Source of the DNA: Clostridia bacterium
GTDB taxonomy: Bacteria; Bacillota; Clostridia; Oscillospirales; Acutalibacteraceae
NCBI GenBank assembly: GCA_017465825.1
Contig: JAFTVI010000035.1
Location: forward strand, 1 to 64,000
Reading direction: 5' to 3'
DNA length: 64,000 nt
Shown here in pieces: positions 23,639 to 33,920 of this stretch (position 1 is the stretch's first letter; every line of letters starts with the position of its first letter). The notes below the pieces were generated by a model that saw only the letters and a program-made list of their open reading frames with translations, was not told the DNA's origin and made no database searches. Position numbers and translations under genes: made by a program.

Positions 23639-26239
23639 ATGTCAGGGTATACCCCGATGATGCAGCAGTATTTCAAAATCAAAGAGAATTATCAGGATGC
23701 AATACTGTTTTACCGTCTGGGAGATTTCTATGAAATGTTCTTTGACGATGCAAAAACGGCATCAAGGGAGCTGGAGCTTGTGCTTACCGGCAGAGATTGC
23801 GGTATGCCCGAAAGAGCACCTATGTGCGGTATTCCTTTTCACGCGGCTGATTCCTATATAGCAAAGCTTGTTTCAAAGGGCTACAAGGTTGCCGTTTGTG
23901 AGCAGGCTGAAGACCCTGCAACTGCAAAGGGTATTGTTATGCGTGAGGTTATAAGAGTTCTCACTCCCGGTACTGTTATTGAAAGCAGTATGCTTGATGA
24001 ATCCAAAAACAACTACCTCGGCTGTATCTGCGCCTGGGATGACGGTTGCGGTTTGTGCTTTGCCGATGTTTCAACGGGCGAGATCCACACAACCGAATTT
24101 GCGGGCGAAAATGCAGAGGAAAAAGCAATAAATGAGATTGCACGCTTTATGCCTGCGGAGATTATTTACAGCACAGGCGTTGCAAAGCTTGATAAGCTGG
24201 AGGTTTTCCTTGCACACAAATCCTCCGCTTACTGCAATCTGCTCAAGGAAGAAAACTTCGATTCCGAAGAATGTAAAAAAGAGGTTGAGGAGCATTTTAA
24301 TGCTTCTGTTGCTCAGCTCGGTCTTGAGGGTAAAAATCTTGCGGTAAGAGCTCTGGGCGCAACTCTCAGCTATCTTAAATATGTGCAGAAAAAGAGCCTT
24401 GCCAATATGAAAGAGCTTGATGTGCGCAACAGCGAAAAATATATGAGGCTCGATTCCGTTGCAAGAACAAATCTTGAAATCTGCGAAACTCAGCACAGGC
24501 GTGAGAAAAAAGGTTCTCTTCTGTGGGTGCTTGACAAAACGAAAACACCTATGGGTAAAAGACTTATCCGTTCCTGGGTTGAACAGCCGCTTTTGGGCGT
24601 CAGTTCAATCATTTCAAGGCAGAACGCCGTTGCAGAGCTGTTTGACAACACCTCTTTGCGCGACGAAACAATCGAAACGCTCACACAGGTCAACGATATT
24701 GAGCGTATACTCACACGAGTTATATATGAAACCGCAAATGCAAAGGAGCTCCGTGCTCTTTCGCAGACGCTTTCAAACATACCCCATATAAAATCACTTG
24801 TAAGCCCCTGCAAGTCAAAGATGCTGCAGGAGATATACAAGGACCTTGACCCTCTTGAGGATATCTGCAGTCTTATCAACGATGCGATCCGCGAAGACCC
24901 GCCTATTTCAGTCCGTGAGGGCAATATGATAAATCACGGCTACAATGCGGAGCTTGATTCACTTCACGATATCGTTGCAGGCGGTAAGGGGTTCCTTTCT
25001 GAAATCGAGCAGAGGGAGCAGGAAAAAACAGGCATCAAAAAGCTGAAGATCGGCTATAACAGAGTTTTCGGCTATTATATTGAGGTGCTGAAAACTTATC
25101 AGGCTCTCATTCCCGAAAATTACATAAGAAAACAGACACTTTCAAACTGTGAAAGATATATTACACCCGAGCTCAAGGAGCTTGAGTCCAAGGTGCTGGG
25201 CGCTCAGGAGCGAATCGTAAGCCTTGAATATGAAATATTCCTTCGTATAAGAGGTAAGGTTTCCGATGCACAGTTCCGCCTTAAGAGAACTGCCGAGGCG
25301 CTTGCAAGGCTTGATGCGCTTTGCTCCCTTGCAAGAGTGGCTGTTGAAAACGGTTATGTATGTCCCGAGGTTGACAATTCCGACACCCTTGATATTAAGG
25401 ACGGCAGACATCCCGTTGTTGAAAAGTTCCTTGACGGCGCACCCTTTGTGCCTAACGATACATATCTTGACTGTACAGATAACAGAACGGCAATCATCAC
25501 AGGCCCTAATATGGCAGGTAAATCCACGTATATGCGTCAGGTTGCCCTTATCGTGCTTATGGCGCAGATTGGTTCGTTCGTACCTGCAAAGAGTGCAAGA
25601 ATCGGCATTGTTGATGCGATTTTTACCCGTGTGGGTGCGGCAGATGACCTGTCTGCAGGTCAGTCCACGTTTATGCTTGAAATGAGCGAGGTTGCATCTA
25701 TTATAAGAAACGCAACGTCAAAGAGCCTTATTATTCTTGACGAAATAGGCAGAGGTACATCCACCTACGACGGAATGAGCATTGCAAGAGCCGTGCTCGA
25801 ATACGTTGCAGATAAGAAAAAGCTCGGCGCAAAAACTCTTTTTGCAACCCATTATCACGAGCTTACGGAGCTTGAGGAAAAGCTCGACGGCGTTAAGAAT
25901 TATAACACGGCTGTAAAAAAACGCGGCGAGGATATTACATTCCTGCGCAGAATCGTTCGCGGCGGCGCAGACGGCAGCTACGGTATTGAGGTTGCCGCAC
26001 TTGCAGGCATTCCGCACAGCGTCGTTGTAAGAGCAAGGGCAATTCTTAAAGAGCTTGAAACGGACGCGCCCGAAAAGCGTACGGTCGTATCTCACAGCGA
26101 GCCGCAGGAAGAGCAGATATCTTTCGGCAGCGGCATAAACGAACAGATTATAGAAGAAATAAAAAATATAGATATAAACACCCTCACCCCAATCGAGGCG
26201 ATGACGGTGCTTTATGAGATAAAGAAGAAATTATTATAA
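23639..26239 (+). CDS. mutS: DNA mismatch repair protein MutS
   Basis: An 866-residue MutS that recognises mismatches. The N-terminal domain has the mismatch wedge (LFYRLGDFYEMF, Phe-x-Glu). The ATPase has Walker A GPNMAGKST near residue 622, Walker B ILDEIGRGTSTYDG and the FATHYHELTEL switch. Start at 23639 is set by GGGAGTG just upstream; a longer frame to 23519 would begin inside repeat R6. Acts with MutL, the next gene. Cytosolic. Confidence 0.97.
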   Translation: MSGYTPMMQQYFKIKENYQDAILFYRLGDFYEMFFDDAKTASRELELVLTGRDCGMPERAPMCGIPFHAADSYIAKLVSKGYKVAVCEQAEDPATAKGIVMREVIRVLTPGTVIESSMLDESKNNYLGCICAWDDGCGLCFADVSTGEIHTTEFAGENAEEKAINEIARFMPAEIIYSTGVAKLDKLEVFLAHKSSAYCNLLKEENFDSEECKKEVEEHFNASVAQLGLEGKNLAVRALGATLSYLKYVQKKSLANMKELDVRNSEKYMRLDSVARTNLEICETQHRREKKGSLLWVLDKTKTPMGKRLIRSWVEQPLLGVSSIISRQNAVAELFDNTSLRDETIETLTQVNDIERILTRVIYETANAKELRALSQTLSNIPHIKSLVSPCKSKMLQEIYKDLDPLEDICSLINDAIREDPPISVREGNMINHGYNAELDSLHDIVAGGKGFLSEIEQREQEKTGIKKLKIGYNRVFGYYIEVLKTYQALIPENYIRKQTLSNCERYITPELKELESKVLGAQERIVSLEYEIFLRIRGKVSDAQFRLKRTAEALARLDALCSLARVAVENGYVCPEVDNSDTLDIKDGRHPVVEKFLDGAPFVPNDTYLDCTDNRTAIITGPNMAGKSTYMRQVALIVLMAQIGSFVPAKSARIGIVDAIFTRVGAADDLSAGQSTFMLEMSEVASIIRNATSKSLIILDEIGRGTSTYDGMSIARAVLEYVADKKKLGAKTLFATHYHELTELEEKLDGVKNYNTAVKKRGEDITFLRRIVRGGADGSYGIEVAALAGIPHSVVVRARAILKELETDAPEKRTVVSHSEPQEEQISFGSGINEQIIEEIKNIDINTLTPIEAMTVLYEIKKKLL

Positions 26240-26372
26240 ACAATAATTTAATGTACAATGTACAATTTACAATGTACAATTAATGGATAATATATAAATC
26301 GGGTTAAAGGGCGGAGCCCTTTCCTCCATTGTACATTATACATTGTACATTGTTAATTCAAAAAATTATTGT
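26240..26372. repeat. Mosaic repeat element R7 (TGTACAAT type)
   Basis: Starts ACAATAATTTAATGTACAATG directly after the mutS stop and ends AAATTATTGT at 26372. Inner sequence has repeats of TGTACAAT on the left and ATTGTACA on the right, flanking AAAGGGCGGAGCCCTTT. Closely related to R8 at 35345. Confidence 0.8.
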
Positions 26373-26394
26373 TTACCGAGCGGAGTTGATAATC

Positions 26395-28323
26395 TTGCCC
26401 AAAATTAATATTCTTCCGAAGCATCTTGCGGAGCTTATTGCCGCGGGTGAGGTTGTTGAACGCCCGTCATCTGTTGTCAAGGAGCTTATGGAAAACTCCA
26501 TTGACGCAGGAGCAACAAAAATCACCGTTGAAATCAAAAACGGCGGTGTGCGTTACATAAGAATCACTGATGACGGCTGCGGTATTGACCGTGAGGACAT
26601 CCGTGCCGCATTTATAAGCCACGCCACAAGCAAAATCAAGGTGCAGGAGGACTTGGATTCTATCTTCACTTTAGGCTTCAGAGGTGAAGCCCTTGCAAGT
26701 GTTGCGGCTGTTTCCCACATTGAAATGCTTACCAAAACGGCTGAAAGCGACGTGGGTACAAGATATCTTATCTCAGGCGGCACCGAAGAGGAGATTGACG
26801 ATGCAGGCTGTCCCGACGGCACGACCATTATCATCCGTGACCTGTTTTACAACACGCCTGCAAGAATGAAATTCTTGAAAAAAGACATTACAGAGGGTAA
26901 TTATGTTACAGAGGCGGTGCAGAGAATTGCTCTTTCGCACCCCGAGGTCAGCATAACCCTTATAAAAGATAACCGCCGAACTCTTTTTACTCCCGGCGAC
27001 GGCAGACTTCTTACCGTTATAACTGAGGTTTTCGGCAAGGAATTTGCATCGGGACTTATTGAGGCCGAGGGCGGCACGGACGCTATAAAGGTGCGCGGAT
27101 ATATTTCAAAGCCTGTTTTTGCACGGGCAAACCGCTCTATGCAGCATTGCTTTGTAAACGGCAGATATGTCAAGCTGCCCGTGTCCGCCTCAGCGTTGGA
27201 CAATGCTTACAAAAACCGCATTATGGTGGGTAAATACCCATCCTGCGTGCTGTTTCTTACCGTTGACCCGAGAACGGTTGACGTAAATGTGCATCCTGCC
27301 AAAACACAGGTGCGTTTTGCATCTGAAAAGAATGTTTATGATGCCGTGTACTTTACCGCAGTGGGCGCACTTGATAAAAAGGACACTCCCGTTGCAGTAA
27401 AACCGCAGATTAAAAATACTCAGCCGCTTTTTACTGAGAAAACTCCAGTCAGACAGGTCGAAATGCCTCAGGAGAAAATCAGCTTGTCGATTGATGTTCC
27501 TAAGCCTGTAAAGACGGAAAAGCCGCCTGTTGCACCTGTTCATACTTCGGTAAAACCCGAAGCTGTACCCAAGACCACGTATACTCTCAATCAGACTGAT
27601 TTTTATTATAAAAATGAAAAGACTGATGACGAGAGCCTTGATGAAATTCTTCTTTCAAATCCCACAAAAACGGTGAAAGAGGAGATTACACTTCCCAAAA
27701 TGGAAACAGTTCCGGAAATTAAAGAAGCCGAGCCCGAAAAGGAAGATAAAATCACTCCCATCCGTGTAATCGGCGAGGTTTTCGGCACTTATATACTCAT
27801 TGAGCAGGATAATAAGCTCCTGTTTATGGACAAGCACGCCGCACACGAGAGAATTATTTTCAATTCCCTTAAAAAGCGTGACAGAAAAATATATTCACAG
27901 CTGCTTTTAGCTCCCATAACCGTAACATTGGGCGCAAGGGACTATGCCGCTGTTATGAACAATCTTGATATTTTTGAAAAATCGGGATATTGCGTTGAGG
28001 ATTTCGGCGAGGGCACAGTGATAGTGCGTGAATGTCCCACCGAGCTTTCCGATTCGGATATAAGAGCCGTAGTTGAAGAAATGGCGGATAAACTGGCTTG
28101 TGATTCGAGCAATCCCGAGCCTGAAAAGCTTGAATGGCTTTATCATTCAACGGCTTGCAGAGCCGCAGTCAAGGCAGGGGATAATCTTACCGTTACGGAA
28201 ATGGAGAGCCTTGCAAAACAGGTGCTTTTCGATGATGAGGTGCGCTACTGTCCTCACGGCAGACCCGTACTTCTTACTATGAGCGAGTACGAAATCAAAA
28301 AGCTTTTCGGGAGAAACGGCTGA
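26395..28323 (+). CDS. mutL: DNA mismatch repair endonuclease MutL
   Basis: A 642-residue MutL. GHKL ATPase motifs: ELMENSIDAGAT, DDGCGID, GFRGEALASVAAV and LFYNTPAR. A proline- and acid-rich linker (about 340-450) joins the C-terminal dimer domain, which has FMDKHAAHERI, STACRAAVKAGD and CPHGRP, the metal motifs of nicking MutL proteins found in bacteria without MutH. The start is TTG at 26395, supported by CGGAG 9 nt upstream and by MPKINILPKHLAELIAAGE matching family starts. The longer frame begins in repeat R7. Overlaps miaA by one base. Confidence 0.96.
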   Translation: MPKINILPKHLAELIAAGEVVERPSSVVKELMENSIDAGATKITVEIKNGGVRYIRITDDGCGIDREDIRAAFISHATSKIKVQEDLDSIFTLGFRGEALASVAAVSHIEMLTKTAESDVGTRYLISGGTEEEIDDAGCPDGTTIIIRDLFYNTPARMKFLKKDITEGNYVTEAVQRIALSHPEVSITLIKDNRRTLFTPGDGRLLTVITEVFGKEFASGLIEAEGGTDAIKVRGYISKPVFARANRSMQHCFVNGRYVKLPVSASALDNAYKNRIMVGKYPSCVLFLTVDPRTVDVNVHPAKTQVRFASEKNVYDAVYFTAVGALDKKDTPVAVKPQIKNTQPLFTEKTPVRQVEMPQEKISLSIDVPKPVKTEKPPVAPVHTSVKPEAVPKTTYTLNQTDFYYKNEKTDDESLDEILLSNPTKTVKEEITLPKMETVPEIKEAEPEKEDKITPIRVIGEVFGTYILIEQDNKLLFMDKHAAHERIIFNSLKKRDRKIYSQLLLAPITVTLGARDYAAVMNNLDIFEKSGYCVEDFGEGTVIVRECPTELSDSDIRAVVEEMADKLACDSSNPEPEKLEWLYHSTACRAAVKAGDNLTVTEMESLAKQVLFDDEVRYCPHGRPVLLTMSEYEIKKLFGRNG

Positions 28324-29255
28324 TGGATAAAATTAAAGTAATCGCAGTTACGGGCCCTACTGCATCGGGCAAAACAGGTCTTGCAATCGAAATTGCAAAA
28401 GCCTTTGGCGGCGAGGTCGTTTCCGCCGATTCAATGCAGATCTACAAAGGTATGGATATTGCCACCGCAAAGCCGACAGCCGATGAAATGCAGGGTATTC
28501 CCCATCATCTTATTGATTTTGTCGATACTGCAGACACGTACAGCGTCGCTCAGTATGTTGAGGATTCAAAAAGGTGTATTTCCGATATTTCCGCAAGAGG
28601 CAAAGTGCCCGTAGTTGCAGGCGGAACGGGGCTTTATGTTGATTCTCTTTTATCGGGAATTGATTTCGGCTTTGTGCCCGACAATACCGAAGTGAGAAAA
28701 CAGCTTAAAGAGCAGGCTGAAAAAGAGGGAAGCGCCGTACTTTTTGAAAAGCTCAAAGAGATTGACCCCGAAACGGCGTCAAAGCTTCACGAGAATAACG
28801 AGGGCAGAATAATCCGCGCCTTAGAGGTATATTATCTTACGGGCGAAACTCTTACGCAGCAGAAAATCAAGTCACGCCAAAACGGCAGTGACTATGACGT
28901 ATTATATATCTGCATAGAGTATCTTGACAGACAGAAGCTCTATGACAGGATTGAAAAGCGCGTTGACCTTATGGTCAGAGCAGGACTTCTTGACGAGGCA
29001 AAGGCGTACATTGACCTTGCCGATGAATCCACCGCAAAGCAGGCAATTGGATATAAGGAGTTGAAGCCGTATTTTTACGGGGAAATGACACTTGACGAAG
29101 CGCTGGACAACCTTAAAAAAGAAACAAGACATTATGCAAAACGCCAGCTGACCTGGTTCAGACGGCACGAAGAACGGTTCTGTGTTTATCCCGACGCACA
29201 GGAGGATTTTATAAAAATCGCAAAAGAAAAAGTCGGGGAATTCCTTGAAGGGTGA
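28323..29255 (+). CDS. miaA: tRNA dimethylallyltransferase
   Basis: A 310-residue isopentenyltransferase that puts a dimethylallyl group on A37 of tRNAs, giving the substrate for MiaB. Walker A is GPTASGKT; SADSMQIYKGMDIATAKP and HHLIDF form the tRNA and phosphate contacts; YAKRQLTWFRRHEERF is the C-terminal signature. The ATG at 28323 overlaps the mutL stop, so translation is coupled. Synteny miaB...mutS-mutL-miaA is typical of Firmicutes. Confidence 0.97.
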   Translation: MDKIKVIAVTGPTASGKTGLAIEIAKAFGGEVVSADSMQIYKGMDIATAKPTADEMQGIPHHLIDFVDTADTYSVAQYVEDSKRCISDISARGKVPVVAGGTGLYVDSLLSGIDFGFVPDNTEVRKQLKEQAEKEGSAVLFEKLKEIDPETASKLHENNEGRIIRALEVYYLTGETLTQQKIKSRQNGSDYDVLYICIEYLDRQKLYDRIEKRVDLMVRAGLLDEAKAYIDLADESTAKQAIGYKELKPYFYGEMTLDEALDNLKKETRHYAKRQLTWFRRHEERFCVYPDAQEDFIKIAKEKVGEFLEG

Positions 29256-29260
29256 GTATT

Positions 29261-30547
29261 TTGAACGAACAGGAAAAGACGAAAACCGCATTCAAGCTAA
29301 ATACGGGCAAAATTATTGCTCTTGTCGTTATTGCTGTTTTTGTATTGTTTTACATCGGATGTAATCTCTATCTCTCAACGAACCGCAGTAACATCACTAC
29401 GGAGATAACAATGCTTGACACTCAGCGCAAAACGGTAAGTGTGGATATGATTGCCGTGCGTGACGAGAGCGTTCTTACTTCTGCTGACGGAAATATTGTT
29501 TCCGCCGTGAAGGACGGCACGAGAGTCAGCTCAACGGATACCGTTGCATATTCTTTTGCAGACAGCAGCTCGGCGTCAACTGTAATGCGCATTGCCGAGG
29601 TTGAGGAGGAGCTTGAATACTACAACTCCCTTGTAAACAAATCTTCATACATCACGGATAACACTACCGCATACGATAACAAAATTATAGACAGCATCAA
29701 TGATTTTTCTGCGGCAACTTCAACGGGTGATTTTTCGTATATTGATGAACTGAAAGCAAATCTCCGTGATACCATAACCTCCCGACAGACTGCAACAGGC
29801 GTAGAAATTGACGTTACTGACACAATAAATGCACTCAATGCCGAACACGCTTCATTAAAAGCGGCGGCAGGCAGATACTCCGAAATCAAGGCAAACGGCA
29901 CGGGATATTATATATCCGGTGTTGACGGCTGTGAAGATCTGCTTGATTATAACGCCGCCGATGAATGGACTGTTGAACAGGTTGAAAAAGCAATTTCCGC
30001 TTCGCCCTCAGCAGTTGTTTCAAATCAGTTCGGTAAGCTTGTAAACAACTATTATTGGTACATTGCCTGTGTTGTTGATACTGATGACATAAATCAGCTA
30101 CGCGAAAATAAAATATACACCGTAGGATTTTACGATTCTTCCGTTGATGAAATAAAATGCACGGTAAAGCGCATCAGCTCAGATGCTCAGAGCGGCAAAT
30201 CCCTCGTTGTTTTCAGCTGTAATATGATGTCTGAGGAGCTTGCGGCTGTAAGAACGGAGCACGCATACATCGTTCTTGACGAATACAAGGGCTACAGGGT
30301 TGACAGCAGAGCCTTGCGTACAAATGAGGACAATGAGCCTGGTGTTTATGTGCTTGACGGCAGTACGATCAATTTTAAAAAGGTGGAAATTATTTACTCG
30401 GATGACAGCTATACCCTTGTAACAAGTCCGTTCCTTCGCCGTGATGAAGAAGAAATGGCAAAGACAAAAGCATCCGCATACCTGAGTGTATATGATGAAT
30501 ATGTTGTTACGGGTCACGACCTGTACGACGGAAAAATATTAAAATAA
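29261..30547 (+). CDS. HlyD-like membrane-anchored protein
   Basis: A 428-residue protein with one N-terminal membrane helix (IIALVVIAVFVLFYIGCNLY) and a large outside part. After the helix come lipoyl/barrel-sandwich-type halves with KTVSVDMIAVRDESVL and DGTRVSSTDTVAYSF, a coiled region, then beta-rich segments, as in clostridial HlyD-family adaptor-like proteins. No partner transporter is nearby. Its place between miaA and yggS-sepF-divIVA suggests a cell-envelope role, an inference. TTG at 29261 is favoured by GGGTGAG upstream; GTG 29252 overlaps the miaA stop. Confidence 0.6.
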   Translation: MNEQEKTKTAFKLNTGKIIALVVIAVFVLFYIGCNLYLSTNRSNITTEITMLDTQRKTVSVDMIAVRDESVLTSADGNIVSAVKDGTRVSSTDTVAYSFADSSSASTVMRIAEVEEELEYYNSLVNKSSYITDNTTAYDNKIIDSINDFSAATSTGDFSYIDELKANLRDTITSRQTATGVEIDVTDTINALNAEHASLKAAAGRYSEIKANGTGYYISGVDGCEDLLDYNAADEWTVEQVEKAISASPSAVVSNQFGKLVNNYYWYIACVVDTDDINQLRENKIYTVGFYDSSVDEIKCTVKRISSDAQSGKSLVVFSCNMMSEELAAVRTEHAYIVLDEYKGYRVDSRALRTNEDNEPGVYVLDGSTINFKKVEIIYSDDSYTLVTSPFLRRDEEEMAKTKASAYLSVYDEYVVTGHDLYDGKILK

Positions 30548-30561
30548 AACCGGTGATAATT

Positions 30562-31272
30562 TTGGATACAAAATTTATTGATATAGAAGAAAACATAAAA
30601 CGCATCCGTGAAAAGATTGCCGAAGCCGCCGTCAGAAGCGGAAGAAGCGAAAAAGACGTTCGCTTTATGGCTGTTACAAAAACGGTTGCTCCCGAATATA
30701 TAAATCACGCAATTGCACAGGGAATAGACCTTATCGGCGAAAACAAGGTGCAGGAATTTCTTGAAAAAAGAGATTCGCTCAATCTGCAGAGTGTTGAAAA
30801 GCATCTTATCGGTCATCTGCAGTCCAACAAGGTCCGCAAGATTATAACCGAGGTGGATATGATTCAGTCTGTTGACAGCGTTTCTCTTGCAAAGGAAATT
30901 GAGCGTCAGGCAGAAAAACACAATATGACCGCCAATGTGCTTCTTGAAATAAACGTGGGCGGTGAGGAATCGAAAACAGGTATGGACAAGGCTCTTTTTG
31001 AGGACAGCTTCTTTCAGATTGCTGAAATGAAGCATATTGCAATCAAGGGCCTTATGACCATTCCGCCCATTTGCGATAATAATTCCGAACTGGCAAAATT
31101 TTTTGAGCAAATGCATCAACTGTTTATTGACATCAGGGCTAAAAATATAGATAATGTAAGTATGGATATTCTGTCTATGGGAATGTCAGGCGATTTTGAG
31201 CAGGCAATTCTTTGCGGCTCAAATCTTGTCAGAGTCGGTTCATCAATATTCGGCGCGAGAATTTACAAATAA
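30562..31272 (+). CDS. YggS-family pyridoxal phosphate homeostasis protein
   Basis: A 236-residue PLP-binding alanine-racemase-fold protein (YggS/YlmE/PROSC). The PLP lysine lies in FMAVTKTV; IGENKVQEF, HLIGHLQSNKV, LLEINVGGEESKTG, GLMTIPP and LSMGMSGDFEQAI are all family motifs. It keeps free PLP at safe levels and has no known enzyme activity. In Bacillus ylmE stands just before sepF, as here. Start TTG at 30562 preceded by CCGGTGAT. Confidence 0.92.
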   Translation: MDTKFIDIEENIKRIREKIAEAAVRSGRSEKDVRFMAVTKTVAPEYINHAIAQGIDLIGENKVQEFLEKRDSLNLQSVEKHLIGHLQSNKVRKIITEVDMIQSVDSVSLAKEIERQAEKHNMTANVLLEINVGGEESKTGMDKALFEDSFFQIAEMKHIAIKGLMTIPPICDNNSELAKFFEQMHQLFIDIRAKNIDNVSMDILSMGMSGDFEQAILCGSNLVRVGSSIFGARIYK

Positions 31273-31316
31273 CAAGGCGAAATACAGAATACTTTATACA
31301 GAGAGGATTGTTTTAA

Positions 31317-31892
31317 ATGGAGTTTGTTGATAAGCTTAAAGATTATTTCAACGGCGGCGAGCCTGAGTATGAGGAGGATGAAAATTTTGAATCTGAGTCA
31401 TCAGGTGTTGAGGAGTTTTCTTCCGTAAGAAAAAAGAGGGATAAAGCACAGGATAAGAAAAAATCAAGAGAATCCGAGCAGAACGGTGCACAAAGCTCAC
31501 GCAGTTACCGTTCAAGAGAGCAGGATTATTCCGCACCTCAGTTTGAAAAGCAGTATTCTTCTTACAGGTCAACACCCAATCATTCGTCCAAGGTTGTTGA
31601 TATCCACACAACTGCAAAGCTTCAGGTCGTGCTTACAAAGCCTGAAAAGTTCTTTGATGCAAAGGAAATTGCAGACAACCTTAATGAAAAAAGAACGGTT
31701 GTGCTCAATCTTGAGTCCACAAATAAGGACGAAGCGTTAAGACTGCTCGATTTCCTCAGCGGCGTTGCATACGCCAACGACGGCGAAATCAAAAAGATTG
31801 CAAAAAGCACGTTCATTATAACACCCTATAATGTTGACGTTATGGGTGATTTGCTCTACGAGCTTGAGAGCAACGGCGTATTCTTTGTTTAA
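31317..31892 (+). CDS. sepF: Cell division protein SepF
   Basis: A 191-residue SepF, which bundles FtsZ and ties it to the membrane. The N-terminal amphipathic helix MEFVDKLKDYFNGGE is the membrane anchor; an acidic then Ser/Lys-rich linker follows (about 15-95); the C-terminal domain has TKPEKFFDAKEIADNL, VVLNLESTNKDEALRLLDF and SGVAYANDGEIKKI with GVFFV at the end, all hallmark SepF. Start at 31317 behind AGAGAGGA. Confidence 0.95.
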   Translation: MEFVDKLKDYFNGGEPEYEEDENFESESSGVEEFSSVRKKRDKAQDKKKSRESEQNGAQSSRSYRSREQDYSAPQFEKQYSSYRSTPNHSSKVVDIHTTAKLQVVLTKPEKFFDAKEIADNLNEKRTVVLNLESTNKDEALRLLDFLSGVAYANDGEIKKIAKSTFIITPYNVDVMGDLLYELESNGVFFV

Positions 31893-31916
31893 TAAATAGT
31901 AGGAAGGTACGATATT

Positions 31917-33920
31917 ATGACCGCAGATGAAATGAAAAATTTTGAATTTGAGCTTCTTGAGGACGGCAACTACTCCAAAGAGAGTGTAGATGCCTTCAAG
32001 GAGGCGGCTGTTGCGGCTTACAATGAGCTTTTCAGCGAGAATAAGGAAGTTGTAAGAAGACTTACGATTTTTGCCAAGAAGGTTGACGAATACAAGAAAA
32101 ATGAAACATATATGACTGAAACCCTTCTTACTGCCCAGAAAACAGCAGCGCAGACCATTGCAGGCGCTGAATCTGTTGTTGCAAAAATGATTGATGCCGC
32201 AAAGAGCGAGGGTAAAAAAATCATCAACGAATCAAAAGAGCGTGCGGCTCAGGTATCCGTTGACAGAGAGGCGATAATTCAGCAGGCCAATGAGGATGCT
32301 CAGGCTATCATCGACGAGGCAAATGCAAAAGCTCAGGGCATTGTTGATGAGGCTGACGAAAAAGCAAAGGCTATTGTTGACGAGGCAAAGCTTGATATCC
32401 AGAAAACTATTGACGAAATCAACGGCAGTGCAGAAACCGTTATCGGTGATGCGGCACAGACAGCCGAGGAAATCGTAAATGAAGCATCAAAGAAGGCTCA
32501 GTCTGTTTCCGACGGCATTATTGCTGATGCAAATAAGGCGAAAACTGATGCTGAAACTCTTATGAGTGAGGCGTTTGAACTTAAAAAAGAGGCTATTCTC
32601 AGCAAAGAACAGCTTTTAAAGGATGCAACAGCAGAGGCTGAGGCTATTATTGCCGCCGCACAGGCAAAAGCAGAGGCAGAGGTAAGTGCTATACAGGCAA
32701 AGGCAACACAGCTGCTCAGCGATGCACAGGCAGAATCGGAAAAACTCGTTGCAGATGCTAAGGTAACAGCTGTTAACCTCAGGCAGGAGGCTGAAAGCTT
32801 TGCGGCAGGTACGACATCAAAGGCTAAGACTACGGCTGTAAGCATTCTTCTCAAGGCTCAGGCAGATGTCAATAAGCTCAATGATGAAATGAGCGAAAAG
32901 GTCGGTGCAGTCAACGGTGCATTGCAGAATGCCGTTTCTCAGTACAACAGCGTAAAAACTGTTGCAGACGAAGCATACACAAAGCTTTCATCACAGCTCC
33001 ATCTGATAAGCGCATCCTTTGCAGGTATTACTGTTGACAAGGTTCTTGATGCGGTAGATATGATTCAAGCGGACGAAACAGTTTTTGCTTGTGATACCGA
33101 GGCTCTTAACAAAGCTGTTGAAGAGGAAAATATAGATGCCGTGCTTAAGTGCTTCGGTATTGAAGTTGCAGAGCCGACAGCTGTTGCACCTGTTGAGGTT
33201 GAAGAAACAGCAGAGGAACCCGAGGTTCAGGAAGCTGCAGAGGAAGTTGCAATTGAACAAACAGAGGAAGAATCCGTTGCTGAAGAATTGGAAGAGGATG
33301 CAATTGAGGAGGAAATAACCGAAGAACCTGCTAAGGAAATTATTGAAGAACCCGTTGCAGAGGAGATCATTGCAGAGGAAACCGAAGAAGAAATCATTGA
33401 AGATGCTCAGGAAGAACAGGCAGAGGATGCCCCCGAGGCTACAATGATTTTTGCTCTTGACGATGAAATAAAGGCTGACGAAGCCGAGGAAGAAACAGAG
33501 GATGCTCCTGCTCTTGTGGTAGAGGACAGTGAAGAAGAAATCGTAGAAGAGGAATTCGTTTTTGAATTTGATGACGATTCTGCAGAAGATGAGCAATCCG
33601 AGGCTGAGGATGATGCAATTACGGAAATTCCCGAAAGAAATATAAAAACAGACGATCTTGCAGACGATGAATGGGAAGACTTTTCATCCGACGAGGACGA
33701 TGTTAAGGAATTTGTTCCTCAGCGCCCCGACAGCATTGATGAGCTTATGGATGTTGATTTCAGCGATTTCGGTGATTTTGTACCCGAAAAACCCGACGCC
33801 GGTGAAGATGATTTTGAAATAGATTTCAGTATGTTCGAGGTTGAAGATAAGCCTAAGAAAAACGAAGAAACTGCTAAGCAGGAAAAGGGCGGCTTCTTCA
33901 AGAGAAAAAGAAGAAAATAA
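31917..33920 (+). CDS. DivIVA-like coiled-coil protein with long acidic C-terminus
   Basis: A 667-residue protein. The first 85 residues fit a DivIVA domain (FEFELLEDGNYSKESVDAF, LFSENKEVVRRL, AQKTAAQTI). Residues about 85-310 are Ala/Glu/Lys heptads predicted as coiled coil. Residues about 400-640 are extremely acidic (Glu/Asp over 35 percent by eye), and the tail ends in the basic KRKRRK. DivIVA proteins bind curved membrane at division sites; place after sepF agrees. At 667 residues it is far longer than Bacillus DivIVA (164), so it may be a scaffold. Confidence 0.75.
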   Translation: MTADEMKNFEFELLEDGNYSKESVDAFKEAAVAAYNELFSENKEVVRRLTIFAKKVDEYKKNETYMTETLLTAQKTAAQTIAGAESVVAKMIDAAKSEGKKIINESKERAAQVSVDREAIIQQANEDAQAIIDEANAKAQGIVDEADEKAKAIVDEAKLDIQKTIDEINGSAETVIGDAAQTAEEIVNEASKKAQSVSDGIIADANKAKTDAETLMSEAFELKKEAILSKEQLLKDATAEAEAIIAAAQAKAEAEVSAIQAKATQLLSDAQAESEKLVADAKVTAVNLRQEAESFAAGTTSKAKTTAVSILLKAQADVNKLNDEMSEKVGAVNGALQNAVSQYNSVKTVADEAYTKLSSQLHLISASFAGITVDKVLDAVDMIQADETVFACDTEALNKAVEEENIDAVLKCFGIEVAEPTAVAPVEVEETAEEPEVQEAAEEVAIEQTEEESVAEELEEDAIEEEITEEPAKEIIEEPVAEEIIAEETEEEIIEDAQEEQAEDAPEATMIFALDDEIKADEAEEETEDAPALVVEDSEEEIVEEEFVFEFDDDSAEDEQSEAEDDAITEIPERNIKTDDLADDEWEDFSSDEDDVKEFVPQRPDSIDELMDVDFSDFGDFVPEKPDAGEDDFEIDFSMFEVEDKPKKNEETAKQEKGGFFKRKRRK

